From Candidatus Eisenbacteria bacterium (GTDB taxonomy: Bacteria > Orphanbacterota > Orphanbacteria > Orphanbacterales > Orphanbacteraceae): DNA of 64,000 nt. Numbering within the stretch: position 1 is the stretch's first letter; every line of letters starts with the position of its first letter. The DNA lies in the NCBI GenBank assembly GCA_016930695.1, contig JAFGGD010000046.1:1-64000 (forward strand). Direction: 5' to 3'. The position numbers and the translations under genes were made by a program. The notes below the pieces were generated by a model that was given only the letters and a program-made list of their open reading frames with translations, searched no databases and was not told where the DNA came from. Below are positions 52,998 to 60,978 of the stretch, in pieces.

Positions 52998-54403
52998 GAC
53001 TTCGCCCTCCTCGCCCCGGCGACGCCGCGAATGACGGGGAGCCTCACGGTCACCCGGGTCCCAGAGTCCGGGGAGCTGGTCAGGTCGACCTCGCCGCCGT
53101 GACCGGTCACGATCCGGCGGGCGGTCGTGAGACCGAGACCCATCCGCTTCGGTTTCGTGCTGTAGAAGGGGGAGAAGGCTTTCTCCGCTTCCTCGGCGGT
53201 CATCCCCGCGCCGGTGTCGGCGACGGCTACACGGATGAACGAGGCGGGGCTCTCCTCGTCCCGCTCGCCCGGCACCCTCTGAGCGCCGCCCGGGCGTGCG
53301 GACTCGGCGCCGGCGGTCACGGTGAGAACGCCGCCGCCGGGCATCGCCTCGTAGGCGTTCACGAAGAGGGCGCGGAAGGCGCGGGCGATCCGGGGCGCGT
53401 CCACGCGCACCGGCGCGCCGTCCCGTGAGAGACGCCGCACCACGACGATCCGCGCGTCGTCGCCGATTCCCGTCTCGAACCGGTCCAGCTCCCCCTCGAT
53501 CAGGGAGATCAGATCGACCGGGTCGAACCGGACCGGCGTCTCCCGCGTGCTCTCGAGAAGGCGCTCCACCGCGCGCTCCACGCCGGAAACGCCCTGCTGG
53601 ATCTTGCGGACCAGCGGCATCCGATCCGGATCGGCGGCGAGATCCCGGGCGAGAATGTCCGCGAAGCCGGAAAGCCCGGCGAGGGGATTCCGCACCTGGC
53701 GCGCCGTCTCCGCCGCGACCTCGCCCACGGCGGCGAGTGTGCGGCTCCGGAGAAGCTCCTCCTCCATTCGCTTCGCCTTGCGGAGATCGGTGAACGCTTC
53801 CACGGCGCCGACGACCGAACCGTCCTGCGCGCGCACCAGCGAGGCGCCGAAGGCGACGGGGATCTCCTCGCCGGAGGCGGTCACCATGGTCCGCTCGCCG
53901 CCGTCGACGGCGACGCCGCTCTTCATCGTGTGGAGCAGTCCGAGACGTTCCGCGAAGCCGCGGCCCAACGCTTCCCGATAGTCCGCGCCGATCACTTTCT
54001 CCCGCGGATAGCCCGTGATTCTCTCCGCGGCGGCGTTGTACTCGATGACCCGGCCGGACGGATCGATGGCCACCACGCCGACGGAGAGGCAGCGGAGAAT
54101 CCCGTCGAGACGCGAGGCGAGTCGCCCCCGTTCCTCCAGACTCTCCTTCAGCTTCCGGTTCGATTCCTCGAGCGCCCAGTTGAGTTCGGCGCAGCGACGC
54201 TCCAACAGGGAGCAGCTCGACTGCAGGGCGTCGACGCTCCGGCTGAAGACGCCGAGAGAGTCCCCGAAGGGATCGTCCGGCGCGCCGGGCAGAATCAGCG
54301 ACACGGTCTCTTCCGCGCTCTCGGTCTCCACGGCTTCGAAACGGTCTTCCCGATCCCGGAGCGCGGGGGCGGAAACTCTTTCTTCTTTATCGTTGTCGGG
54401 CAT
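52994..54403 (-). CDS. FlrB-like PAS sensor kinase lacking the phospho-accepting histidine
   Basis: 469 residues, no membrane helix. A coiled stretch (about 55-100), a PAS domain (about 100-205, RLDGILRCLSVGVVAIDPSG) and a kinase core follow. The phosphorylation helix reads AVGEVAAETARQVRNPLAGL, where kinases have AHEIRNPL: Arg235 stands for the His and Gln236 for the Glu. The ATPase part looks intact, with FVNAYEAMP (N box), VADTGAGM, FSPFYSTK and MGLGLTTA. It is the first gene of the regulator pair and is cytoplasmic like FlrB/FlgS. It may act without normal phosphotransfer, for instance by binding the activator. The substitution is one base from a His codon. Confidence 0.88.
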   Translation of the reverse strand: MPDNDKEERVSAPALRDREDRFEAVETESAEETVSLILPGAPDDPFGDSLGVFSRSVDALQSSCSLLERRCAELNWALEESNRKLKESLEERGRLASRLDGILRCLSVGVVAIDPSGRVIEYNAAAERITGYPREKVIGADYREALGRGFAERLGLLHTMKSGVAVDGGERTMVTASGEEIPVAFGASLVRAQDGSVVGAVEAFTDLRKAKRMEEELLRSRTLAAVGEVAAETARQVRNPLAGLSGFADILARDLAADPDRMPLVRKIQQGVSGVERAVERLLESTRETPVRFDPVDLISLIEGELDRFETGIGDDARIVVVRRLSRDGAPVRVDAPRIARAFRALFVNAYEAMPGGGVLTVTAGAESARPGGAQRVPGERDEESPASFIRVAVADTGAGMTAEEAEKAFSPFYSTKPKRMGLGLTTARRIVTGHGGEVDLTSSPDSGTRVTVRLPVIRGVAGARRAKS

Positions 54404-54780
54404 CTTCCTCTTCTCCGATTTCCGGTCGCCGGCCGGCGGCCCGCTTCACGCCGGTGGCCCGGCGTCGGACATCGCGCGGAAATGAATCGCTTCTTTCCTC
54501 TATTTCGGGAAAAGGGGAGGAAGGCTTGAGAAAAAAATGCCCATTTCGGCAATCTTTTTCCCGGTTTTTCCCCTTCGGCGGGAAAAAGGGGAAAGAGGAT
54601 GCGCGGGGACCGCCCGTTCCCCGGAAAAAAATGACCCGGAAGAAAGAAAAGAGGGGAAAAGGGGAAGAAGTGCCTCGCAGAAAGGGAGGAAGGCGAAGAT
54701 CGAGGCGGCGTTCCCTTCGGCCCCGTATGCTCTTTCCGCGGGCCCGTGCGAGGGGAAGTGCTTCCGGCAGATCGTAAAAC
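54404..54780 (-). other. intergenic region upstream of the sensor/activator pair
   Basis: 377 bases without a credible gene. The plus strand is very rich in runs of G and A (for example GGGGAAAAGGGG types) and the minus strand in C and T. A hairpin with a TTCG loop and one bulge lies at 54565-54587 but has no U-tract after it on either strand. It must hold the promoter of the regulator pair, but I find no convincing sigma70, sigma54 or sigma28 site. Confidence 0.6.
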
Positions 54781-55602
54781 CTACGGTTTGACCGCTTCGA
54801 AGACGATGGCATTGTCCCCGAGAATGCCGTAGCGGACGTTCCGGAGACGGTACTGGCGGGTGCGGAAACCGATCTCGCGAAGGCGGACCAGCATCTCCAG
54901 GCCGAAGATTTTGAAAACCAGCGCCCCTTCGGAGCGGATCGGGTCTCCGTGATACATGGGCTCCTTCAGATGGACGATGTTCCCGTCGTCGTCCGGAACG
55001 GCGCGGTCGTCGTCGAGGCATTCGGTCTGCAGGAAGGGGACGGTGAAGATGTGCCGCCCTCCGTTTCTCAGAACGCGGAAGACCTCTTCATGGGCGCGGT
55101 AGGGAAGAGGGATGTGCTCGAACACGTCCGAGGAGAGGACCATGTCGATGCTCCCGTCGTCGAAGGAGATGTCCTGCAGGTCTTGGTGCATCACGCCGTT
55201 CACACGGTCGCCGCTTTTGTAGGAATCGCCGTAGTACTCGCTGCAGAGGTAGCGGGACATGCGGGAGAGTTCCGCGTGCACCGGCCCTTCCGCCTCGGTG
55301 TTGTAGATCGTGAAGTTTTCGAACCGCTTCATTTCGCGGAGCGCTCGGATCGGGACGCCGCTCATGGCGCGCATCGCCTCCACGATGACGAGCGCCATCT
55401 GGCGATGGCGGTTGCCGGCGCCGCAACGGACGCAGCGGCATGTCTCGCGCAGATTCTCCCCCACGTCCCGGATCAAGGTGAGATCGCCGCAGACCGGGCA
55501 ACGGGCGATCCCCCCGAAGTTCGCCTTCCTCATCAGCCCTTCCAGACGGGAGGGTTTCGATAGGAGTGGGTACGCGATTTGTTTTTCGATCCGGCTCTTC
55601 AC
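54781..55602 (-). CDS. methyltransferase with N-terminal zinc ribbon
   Basis: 273 residues from a GTG at 55602, chosen for the AAGGAG ten bases upstream; the frame is open to 55761. Residues 30-75 have four cysteines in two pairs (CPVCGD and CRCVRCGAGNRHRQ), a zinc ribbon. A class I methyltransferase core follows, with DISFDDGSIDMVLSSDVFEH, the motif typical of glycan or small-molecule methyltransferases, then VLRNGGRHIFTVPF. It has a sigma28-like promoter and stands with the sulfotransferase fusions across a divergent promoter region. A glycan target is inference. Confidence 0.85.
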   Translation of the reverse strand: MKSRIEKQIAYPLLSKPSRLEGLMRKANFGGIARCPVCGDLTLIRDVGENLRETCRCVRCGAGNRHRQMALVIVEAMRAMSGVPIRALREMKRFENFTIYNTEAEGPVHAELSRMSRYLCSEYYGDSYKSGDRVNGVMHQDLQDISFDDGSIDMVLSSDVFEHIPLPYRAHEEVFRVLRNGGRHIFTVPFLQTECLDDDRAVPDDDGNIVHLKEPMYHGDPIRSEGALVFKIFGLEMLVRLREIGFRTRQYRLRNVRYGILGDNAIVFEAVKP

Positions 55603-55690
55603 GGTCGATCGGCTCCTTTTGCGTCGGGTGGAACGGAGGCGCGGCCTTCCCTCCCCGGACATTCCTTCGCTTTCATACGCATTTTTCCAT

Positions 55691-55718
55691 GAATCGGTCG
55701 GCATCGATCCATACTTGA
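55691..55718 (-). promoter_or_regulatory. candidate sigma28 promoter of the zinc-ribbon methyltransferase
   Basis: Minus strand TCAAGTAT, 12 bases, ACCGATTC. The TCAAGT and CGATT parts repeat those of the flagellin promoter. It lies about 90 bases before the GTG start. The spacer is one base long compared with the consensus, so the call is tentative. Confidence 0.4.
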
Positions 55719-55900
55719 GATTTATTAGAAAGGAGGGCGAAGAGTTCTCTCTCTTTCTCACGTCGGGGGAGAAAGGGACGACCTCCGGGGAGGAAAACCT
55801 TTCCGGGATCGGCCGAGGGCGAAAGTCGGCGGCCGGCGACCAACAGGCCCTATCCGCCTATTTCAAAGGGATTACAGGGTTGTTTTCGGGGCGCCCCATC

Positions 55901-55916
55901 TGGCACGCACTTTGCC
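55901..55916 (+). promoter_or_regulatory. sigma54 promoter of the sulfotransferase/radical SAM genes
   Basis: TGGCACG, four bases, TTGCC: full match to the TGGCACG-N4-TTGC consensus with exact spacing, 77 bases before the ATG of the next gene. It would place these modification genes under the same activator class as the hook-basal body operons. Confidence 0.8.
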
Positions 55917-55992
55917 TTCTTCATATTAGATCGTCCGTCGCGGGCGAGTCTCCCGGCCGCGGCCCCTGGAACGGAAGGAGAGGAGAAGACCG

Positions 55993-58035
55993 ATGCTGTG
56001 TAGAAAAAAGATCGTCGTCGTGGGCTACCCTCTCGGCCGGGTCGGGTCTTCGGCGCTCATGGGGCTTCTGGAGAGGGCGGGGGCGCATCCGGGGGATGTG
56101 CGCTTCCTCGCCGGATCGGCGCCGATGAATCCGAAGGGGTTTTTCGAGCTGCCCGCGCAGGAGAAACTTCTCCGCGAGGCGTGGGCCGGGATCTATCCCC
56201 ATCTCTCCCTCCCCCCCTCGCCCGCGCAGACCGACGCGATCGGCGCCGAATACGCCGAGCGCTACGCCGATCTCCTTGCGGAGATCTTCGGCGACGCGGA
56301 TCCGATCGCCGTGAAGTCGCAGTGGTTCCTCACCCTTCCCTTCCTCCACCGGCTGCGGGACCGCTATGACGTGCGGCTCCTCTCTTTGGAGCGTGACACC
56401 GGGGAACAGATCCATTCCCTCCTCCGCGTCTTCCGGACCACGGACCGTCCCCCCTACCAACACGCGGACGAGGAGTACGTCACCGCCTACATCGAGCAGT
56501 GGCGCCGCTTCGGCCGACGGATCCGGGAAAACCTCTCCTTCCCCGCGTCGGAAGTGCGCTTCGAAAAACTCATGGCCGATCCGGTCGCCGTGACCGAGGA
56601 GATCTGCCGCTTCGCCGGTCTCGAGACACCGCCGGAGGAGGAGATCCTGGATTGGCTCGATCCATCCCTCGTCAACCGGAAGACGCTGGAACCTCTCCCC
56701 GTCGATCCCGCCCCGGCGACGAACACCGCGAAGCGTCCATCCCTCTCGCTGGTGGTGAACACGCGGAACGAGGAGGCGAACCTGGAGGAGTGCCTCCGGA
56801 GCGCCGCGGGAGCGGTGGACGAGATCGTCGTCGTGGACATGGAGAGCGAGGACCGTACCGTGGAGATCGCCCGACGCTTCACGGACCGGGTCTTCACCCA
56901 CCCCAAAACCGGCGTGGTGGAAGGGGCGCGACAGTTCGCCATCGACAAGGCGCTCGGCGATTGGATCTTCCTTCTGGACGCGGACGAGAGGGCGACGCCG
57001 GAGCTGGCGGCCGGGCTCCGCGGAGTGATCGCCGGGGCGGGGGACACGACCGTCTTTCGAATCCCGAGAAGAAACCGAATCGCCGGGCGTTGGTTCACCG
57101 GGAGCGGCCTCGGACCGGACGTGGAACGCAAGCTCCGCCTCTTCAGGAGGGGGACGGTCCGCTGGCCGGCGCGGGTCCACGCGGTTCCGGAGACGATCGG
57201 TCCCGAAAGGATTCTTCCGCTCCCTCCGGAGGCACGGATCGACCACTACGCCTACCCCGATCTTTCCTCTTTCGTGGAGAGGTTGAACCGCTATACCGAC
57301 CACGAGGCGCGCGCGCTCGTCGAGGCGGGCGCCTCCTGGTCGCCGGCGGCGATGCTCGAGGCGATGCGAAGGGAGATACTCTTCCGCTATGACCCGGAGA
57401 AGGACGGGGCGCACAGCCTCGCCGTCACCGGGCTGATGGCGTTCTACCGCTTCGCCGCGTGGGCGAAGCTGTGGGAGATCGAGGGGTGCCCCGAAGCGCC
57501 TCTCCCCGCGGACGCGGCGGCGCTCGGTCTCGCCCTCTCCGGCGCCGAGGACGCCGGAGCCGCTCGCGGCGAGGACGCTGCGGGGTACGACGAGAGTAAA
57601 CGCTGTCTTGTCGGCGCCGGCTTCCATGCCGACGAGGGGGGCTGGCGATGGATGGACCGCGAAGCGATCCTCCACGTGCTCGGCGACGACGCCCCCTCGG
57701 ATCTTCGGTTCACGCTCGCCTGCGGCGAGGCGGAGCATTACGACACCTTCCCCTTCGACGTGCGGATCGAGACCGCGGGCATTCCCCCGCGCACGGTTCG
57801 TTTCGACCGGCCCGGCACAAGCCGCATCGTCCGCCTCGATTGGGAGAAAACGCCGCGCCACGCACCGGTCCGCCTCGTAAGCACGGCCTCCTTCGTTCCC
57901 GCCATCCTCGGCCTGAACGAAGACCGAAGGCGCCTCTCCGTCCGGATCAGCGGCATCGCCGTCTCCGCGGGGGCGGGCGTTCCGGAACGCGCCGGTGCGG
58001 AGAAGGGGCGGCTTCCGGAGCCGAGCCGGGCGTAA
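55993..58035 (+). CDS. sulfotransferase - GT2 glycosyltransferase fusion with C-terminal beta domain
   Basis: 680 residues, ATG behind GGAGAGGAGA. Residues 1-235 resemble the P-loop sulfotransferase family (IVVVGYPLGRVGSSALMGLL, then LLSLERDTGEQIHSLLRV). Residues 250-510 are a GT2 domain of the WaaE-like type, with SLVVNTRNEEANLEECL, IVVVDMESEDRT and FLLDADERATPE. Residues 540-665 form a beta-rich domain with GFHADEGGWRWM, which recurs at the end of the next protein. It may add both a sugar and a sulfate to one glycan. It is the first gene after a sigma54 promoter. The sulfotransferase call is by P-loop likeness and weaker than the GT2 call. Confidence 0.82.
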   Translation: MLCRKKIVVVGYPLGRVGSSALMGLLERAGAHPGDVRFLAGSAPMNPKGFFELPAQEKLLREAWAGIYPHLSLPPSPAQTDAIGAEYAERYADLLAEIFGDADPIAVKSQWFLTLPFLHRLRDRYDVRLLSLERDTGEQIHSLLRVFRTTDRPPYQHADEEYVTAYIEQWRRFGRRIRENLSFPASEVRFEKLMADPVAVTEEICRFAGLETPPEEEILDWLDPSLVNRKTLEPLPVDPAPATNTAKRPSLSLVVNTRNEEANLEECLRSAAGAVDEIVVVDMESEDRTVEIARRFTDRVFTHPKTGVVEGARQFAIDKALGDWIFLLDADERATPELAAGLRGVIAGAGDTTVFRIPRRNRIAGRWFTGSGLGPDVERKLRLFRRGTVRWPARVHAVPETIGPERILPLPPEARIDHYAYPDLSSFVERLNRYTDHEARALVEAGASWSPAAMLEAMRREILFRYDPEKDGAHSLAVTGLMAFYRFAAWAKLWEIEGCPEAPLPADAAALGLALSGAEDAGAARGEDAAGYDESKRCLVGAGFHADEGGWRWMDREAILHVLGDDAPSDLRFTLACGEAEHYDTFPFDVRIETAGIPPRTVRFDRPGTSRIVRLDWEKTPRHAPVRLVSTASFVPAILGLNEDRRRLSVRISGIAVSAGAGVPERAGAEKGRLPEPSRA

Positions 58036-58061
58036 AAAAGAGCGCGTTTTTGTCCGGTTTT

Positions 58062-58088
58062 TCAGAATCGTGCCCGCCGGGCCGATAA
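58062..58088 (+). promoter_or_regulatory. candidate sigma28 site before the sulfotransferase-radical SAM gene
   Basis: An exact GCCGATAA (-10 of sigma28) at 58081-58088, 61 bases before the TTG start, in the 114-base gap between the two fusions. The -35 at the right distance, TCAGAATC, is poor. It may give late expression in addition to readthrough from the sigma54 promoter. Confidence 0.3.
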
Positions 58089-58149
58089 AAAGGAAAGAAG
58101 GGTCCGGGCGGACCCGTGAACGGAAAATGCGAACGCGGAGGATCTCGCG

Positions 58150-60837
58150 TTGTTCTTTGTCTTCGGCTCGCCCCGATCGGGGACCACTCTTCTGGCGCAG
58201 ACGCTGAACGCCCACAGCCGTTTAGCCGTTCCCCACGAATCCGATTTCATCGTTCCCCTCGCCTTCCTATTGGAAAGGGTCGTCGATCCGGAGATTGGGC
58301 GGGATCTCGTCTCCCGGCTCATCCCGAGCACAAAGCTGTACCGCGCCGGGTGGAGCCTCGCCGAGCATCTCTCACCGGACGAGATCGAACGCGTCGTGCG
58401 GGGATGCGAGTATTCCCTGCCGGCGATTCTAAACGCCCTCTACGCCGAGACGGCCCGGAAGGCGGGGAAGACGTCGGCGGGGGACAAATCGCCGGACGAT
58501 CTCCAGAGCGTGCATCGTCTCGATGTGAACGGCGCTTTCTCGAATCCGTGCCGGATCATTCACATCGTAAGAGATATCCGGGACGTCATGGAGTCGCTGC
58601 TTCGACAGGGCTGGGCGGCCGGTCTCGACAGCTACTTCCCGCGGATGTGGTCGGAGAACAACCTCTACCTTCGCCGCATGGGCGAATCGATGCCGGATCG
58701 GTACGCGTTCGTCCGCTATGAGGACATGGCGCGCGAACCGGAGCGCGTCTTCCGCGGAATCTGCGCCGTCCTGGGCGTGGAGTACGAAGAGGAGATGCTC
58801 CTCCCGGAGAAACGGCGCCCCCCTCTGTTGGAACTGCCGTACCACCGCAAGCTCCGGTTCCCGATCAACACGGAGAGCATCGGGCTGCACCGCGGCCGCC
58901 TCAATGAGGACCTTCTCCGCGGATGTGAACGGCAGGCGGGCGAGGCGATGGAAGAATTCGATTACATCGGGAGCGGCGTCGCGGGCCGGACGAGCACGCG
59001 TCCCGAGGAGGACGCCCCGCGGAAAGCCGCGGCGCGGCGCGGGATTCGTCTCGGTCTCCTGATGGCCGACTCGACGCCGCCCGAGGAGCGTTACAACGAG
59101 CAGAGCCCCGCCGCCTTCGGCCACTTCCGCTCCTATCTGCGCGGGAAGATGCCGGAGTGCGAGGTGGTTTATCGCTACACCGTGGAGGATCTTCTCGCCG
59201 AAAAAGTCGACATCGTCGGGATCAGCTCCTCCACCGAAGAGTACGAGTCGGCGAAGGAGATGGCGCGCGACTGCCGCGAGGCGGGCGTACCGGTCCTCGT
59301 CGGCGGCGTCCACATCACCGCGATTCCGGAGAATCTCTCGCCCCACATGGACGTGGCCGTGCTCGGCGAGGGAGAGGAGACGCTCCACGAGCTTCTCCGC
59401 CTCTTCGCCCTTCGCGGCCGCCGCTTCCCCGAGGAGGACCTCCGGCGCGTCCGGGGGATCGCCTTCCGCTCAGGCGCCTCCCTGGTCCGCACACCGCCGC
59501 GCCCGCTCATCGCGAACCTGGACGACCTGCCGATCCCGGAGAGGGAGTTCATGTGGATCGGGCGGCCGAGCGAACGCGCCTTCCTCTCCACCACCCGCGG
59601 CTGCCCCTACCGGTGCGTCTTCTGCGCCAGCTCGAGCTTCTGGGGATCGATGCGGCACTTCTCCGCCGAGCGGGTGGCGGACGAGGTGGAAACGCTTCAC
59701 CGAGATCTCGGTCTCGGGGAACTGCACTTCCACGACGATCTCTTCATCACGCCGCGCAGGCGGCTCGAGAAGATCGCCTCCCTGCTGGAGGAGCGCGGCC
59801 TCGCCGGAGCGATCCGCTTCAGCGGGACGGTGCGCGCGAATCTAGTGGATGACCGCCTTTGCGAGACCCTGAACCGGATGGGTTTTTGGGCGGTCATGTT
59901 CGGCGCCGAATCCTTCTCGAAAAAAGTGCTCGACTACCTCAAATGCGGGACCGTAAGCCCCGAAGAAAACCAGCGCGCCCTCGACACGCTTCATCGGAAC
60001 GGGCTGACCGCCTTCGTGCAGATGATTCACGCCTCGCCCGTCGAGACCCGAGAGGATCTCAGGACCACTTTCGAGGCGCTGGAGCGCAACTTCGCCGACG
60101 GCCGGTTGAAGCGGTGGCAGGAAGGGGTCCTCACTCCCTATCCGGGGACGCCGGTCTGGGAGGAGGCGAAGCGGGCCGGGCTCGTTTCGGAGACGATGAA
60201 CTGGAACCGGATCCGGGACCGGGAGATCTACATGGGCGGAATCCCGGAGAGGGAGTTCCGCGCCATGCTGGAGGAGCACCGGGACCGGTGCATTCTTCTT
60301 CGACCGGAGCAGGAGGACCTCTGGCGCGAGTGGGGACTTACCAAGGAGCGGGTGCTGGATACGGCACTGCGGGAACGGCCGGAGCGGATTTTGTCGGCGC
60401 TCGACTTTGATACGGACGGGCAAAACCTGCAGATCGGCGACGGTTGGTACGACCGGGAGGGCTCTGAATCGGGGGGAGGCTTCCGGTGGATGGGCCGGGA
60501 ATCGACGACCTGGCTCCGCGGCGGCGCGAACCTCGGCCGTCTGGAGATCGCCGGATACGCCTTCCCGGATCGGCACCCCGATGGGAAACTCCGGATCGAC
60601 GTGAGCGTAAACGGCGAGACGATCGGCGAGACGTTCGTCGAGGAATCCGGGTTCACCGTCGCTTTCGAGCTACCGGAAAACCTCCGCGGAGAGCGACTGC
60701 TCCGCGTACGCCTCCGCCTGGACCACTCCTTTCACTCCCCACCCGACCTGCGGGAGCTGGGGGTCTCGGTCTCACGGGTCGGTCTCGTCCCCGATCCCGT
60801 CGCCGCGGCGACGAGCCCCGCTCTTCGACCGGCCTAA
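58150..60837 (+). CDS. sulfotransferase - B12-binding radical SAM fusion with C-terminal beta domain
   Basis: 895 residues, TTG start with GGAGG eight bases upstream. Residues 1-265 are a sulfotransferase domain: FVFGSPRSGTTLLAQTL is the 5'-PAPS loop and IIHIVRDIRDVMESLLRQGW the 3' part. Residues 300-430 look like a cobalamin-binding domain (VDIVGISSSTEEYESAKEM, VPVLVGGVHITAIPE), though without the DxHxxG motif. Residues 455-670 are a radical SAM core with CPYRCVFC as the 4Fe-4S site. Residues 755-885 have GWYDREGSESGGGFRWMG, the same end domain as the upstream protein. It may sulfate and also methylate or rearrange a surface molecule. The substrate is unknown. Confidence 0.85.
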   Translation: MFFVFGSPRSGTTLLAQTLNAHSRLAVPHESDFIVPLAFLLERVVDPEIGRDLVSRLIPSTKLYRAGWSLAEHLSPDEIERVVRGCEYSLPAILNALYAETARKAGKTSAGDKSPDDLQSVHRLDVNGAFSNPCRIIHIVRDIRDVMESLLRQGWAAGLDSYFPRMWSENNLYLRRMGESMPDRYAFVRYEDMAREPERVFRGICAVLGVEYEEEMLLPEKRRPPLLELPYHRKLRFPINTESIGLHRGRLNEDLLRGCERQAGEAMEEFDYIGSGVAGRTSTRPEEDAPRKAAARRGIRLGLLMADSTPPEERYNEQSPAAFGHFRSYLRGKMPECEVVYRYTVEDLLAEKVDIVGISSSTEEYESAKEMARDCREAGVPVLVGGVHITAIPENLSPHMDVAVLGEGEETLHELLRLFALRGRRFPEEDLRRVRGIAFRSGASLVRTPPRPLIANLDDLPIPEREFMWIGRPSERAFLSTTRGCPYRCVFCASSSFWGSMRHFSAERVADEVETLHRDLGLGELHFHDDLFITPRRRLEKIASLLEERGLAGAIRFSGTVRANLVDDRLCETLNRMGFWAVMFGAESFSKKVLDYLKCGTVSPEENQRALDTLHRNGLTAFVQMIHASPVETREDLRTTFEALERNFADGRLKRWQEGVLTPYPGTPVWEEAKRAGLVSETMNWNRIRDREIYMGGIPEREFRAMLEEHRDRCILLRPEQEDLWREWGLTKERVLDTALRERPERILSALDFDTDGQNLQIGDGWYDREGSESGGGFRWMGRESTTWLRGGANLGRLEIAGYAFPDRHPDGKLRIDVSVNGETIGETFVEESGFTVAFELPENLRGERLLRVRLRLDHSFHSPPDLRELGVSVSRVGLVPDPVAAATSPALRPA

Positions 60838-60894
60838 CCATTCCTCGCCGGCGTTCTTACCGATAAATTCCTCGCCGATCGAAAGCAATGCGAA

Positions 60895-60916
60895 AGGCCC
60901 GGCGCTGGCCGGGCCT
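60895..60916. terminator. bidirectional terminator hairpin between convergent genes
   Basis: Nine-base perfect stem AGGCCCGGC/GCCGGGCCT with loop GCTG. On the plus strand a CTCTTCTCTCT run follows; on the minus strand TTTCGCATTGCTTT follows. It serves the plus-strand fusion gene and the minus-strand radical SAM gene that converge here. Confidence 0.75.
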
Positions 60917-60978
60917 CTCTTCTCTCTCCACAATCCCGGGAACGATTCGGCATCCGTCCCCGGTTTTTCGCTCCACGG

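Larger units (their letters stand above)
55603..55992. other. divergent promoter region of the surface-modification genes
   Basis: 390 bases between the zinc-ribbon methyltransferase and the sulfotransferase-GT2 gene. It holds a minus-strand sigma28-like site (55691-55718) and a plus-strand sigma54 site (55901-55916). Between them is a region of about 180 bases where an activator of the FlrC kind could bind, but I cannot point to its sites. No gene is seen. Confidence 0.6.

Noticed and set aside
54565-54587. TTCG hairpin as a terminator
   Set aside because: No U-tract follows the stem on either strand, and one base is bulged.
54454-54777. Plus-strand frame of 107 residues in the purine-rich gap
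   Set aside because: The product is a string of Arg, Lys and Gly from G/A runs, with no ribosome site or family likeness.
60859-60870. ACCGATAA on the plus strand after the radical SAM fusion
   Set aside because: It leads only into a terminator and a convergent gene, so it is taken as chance.
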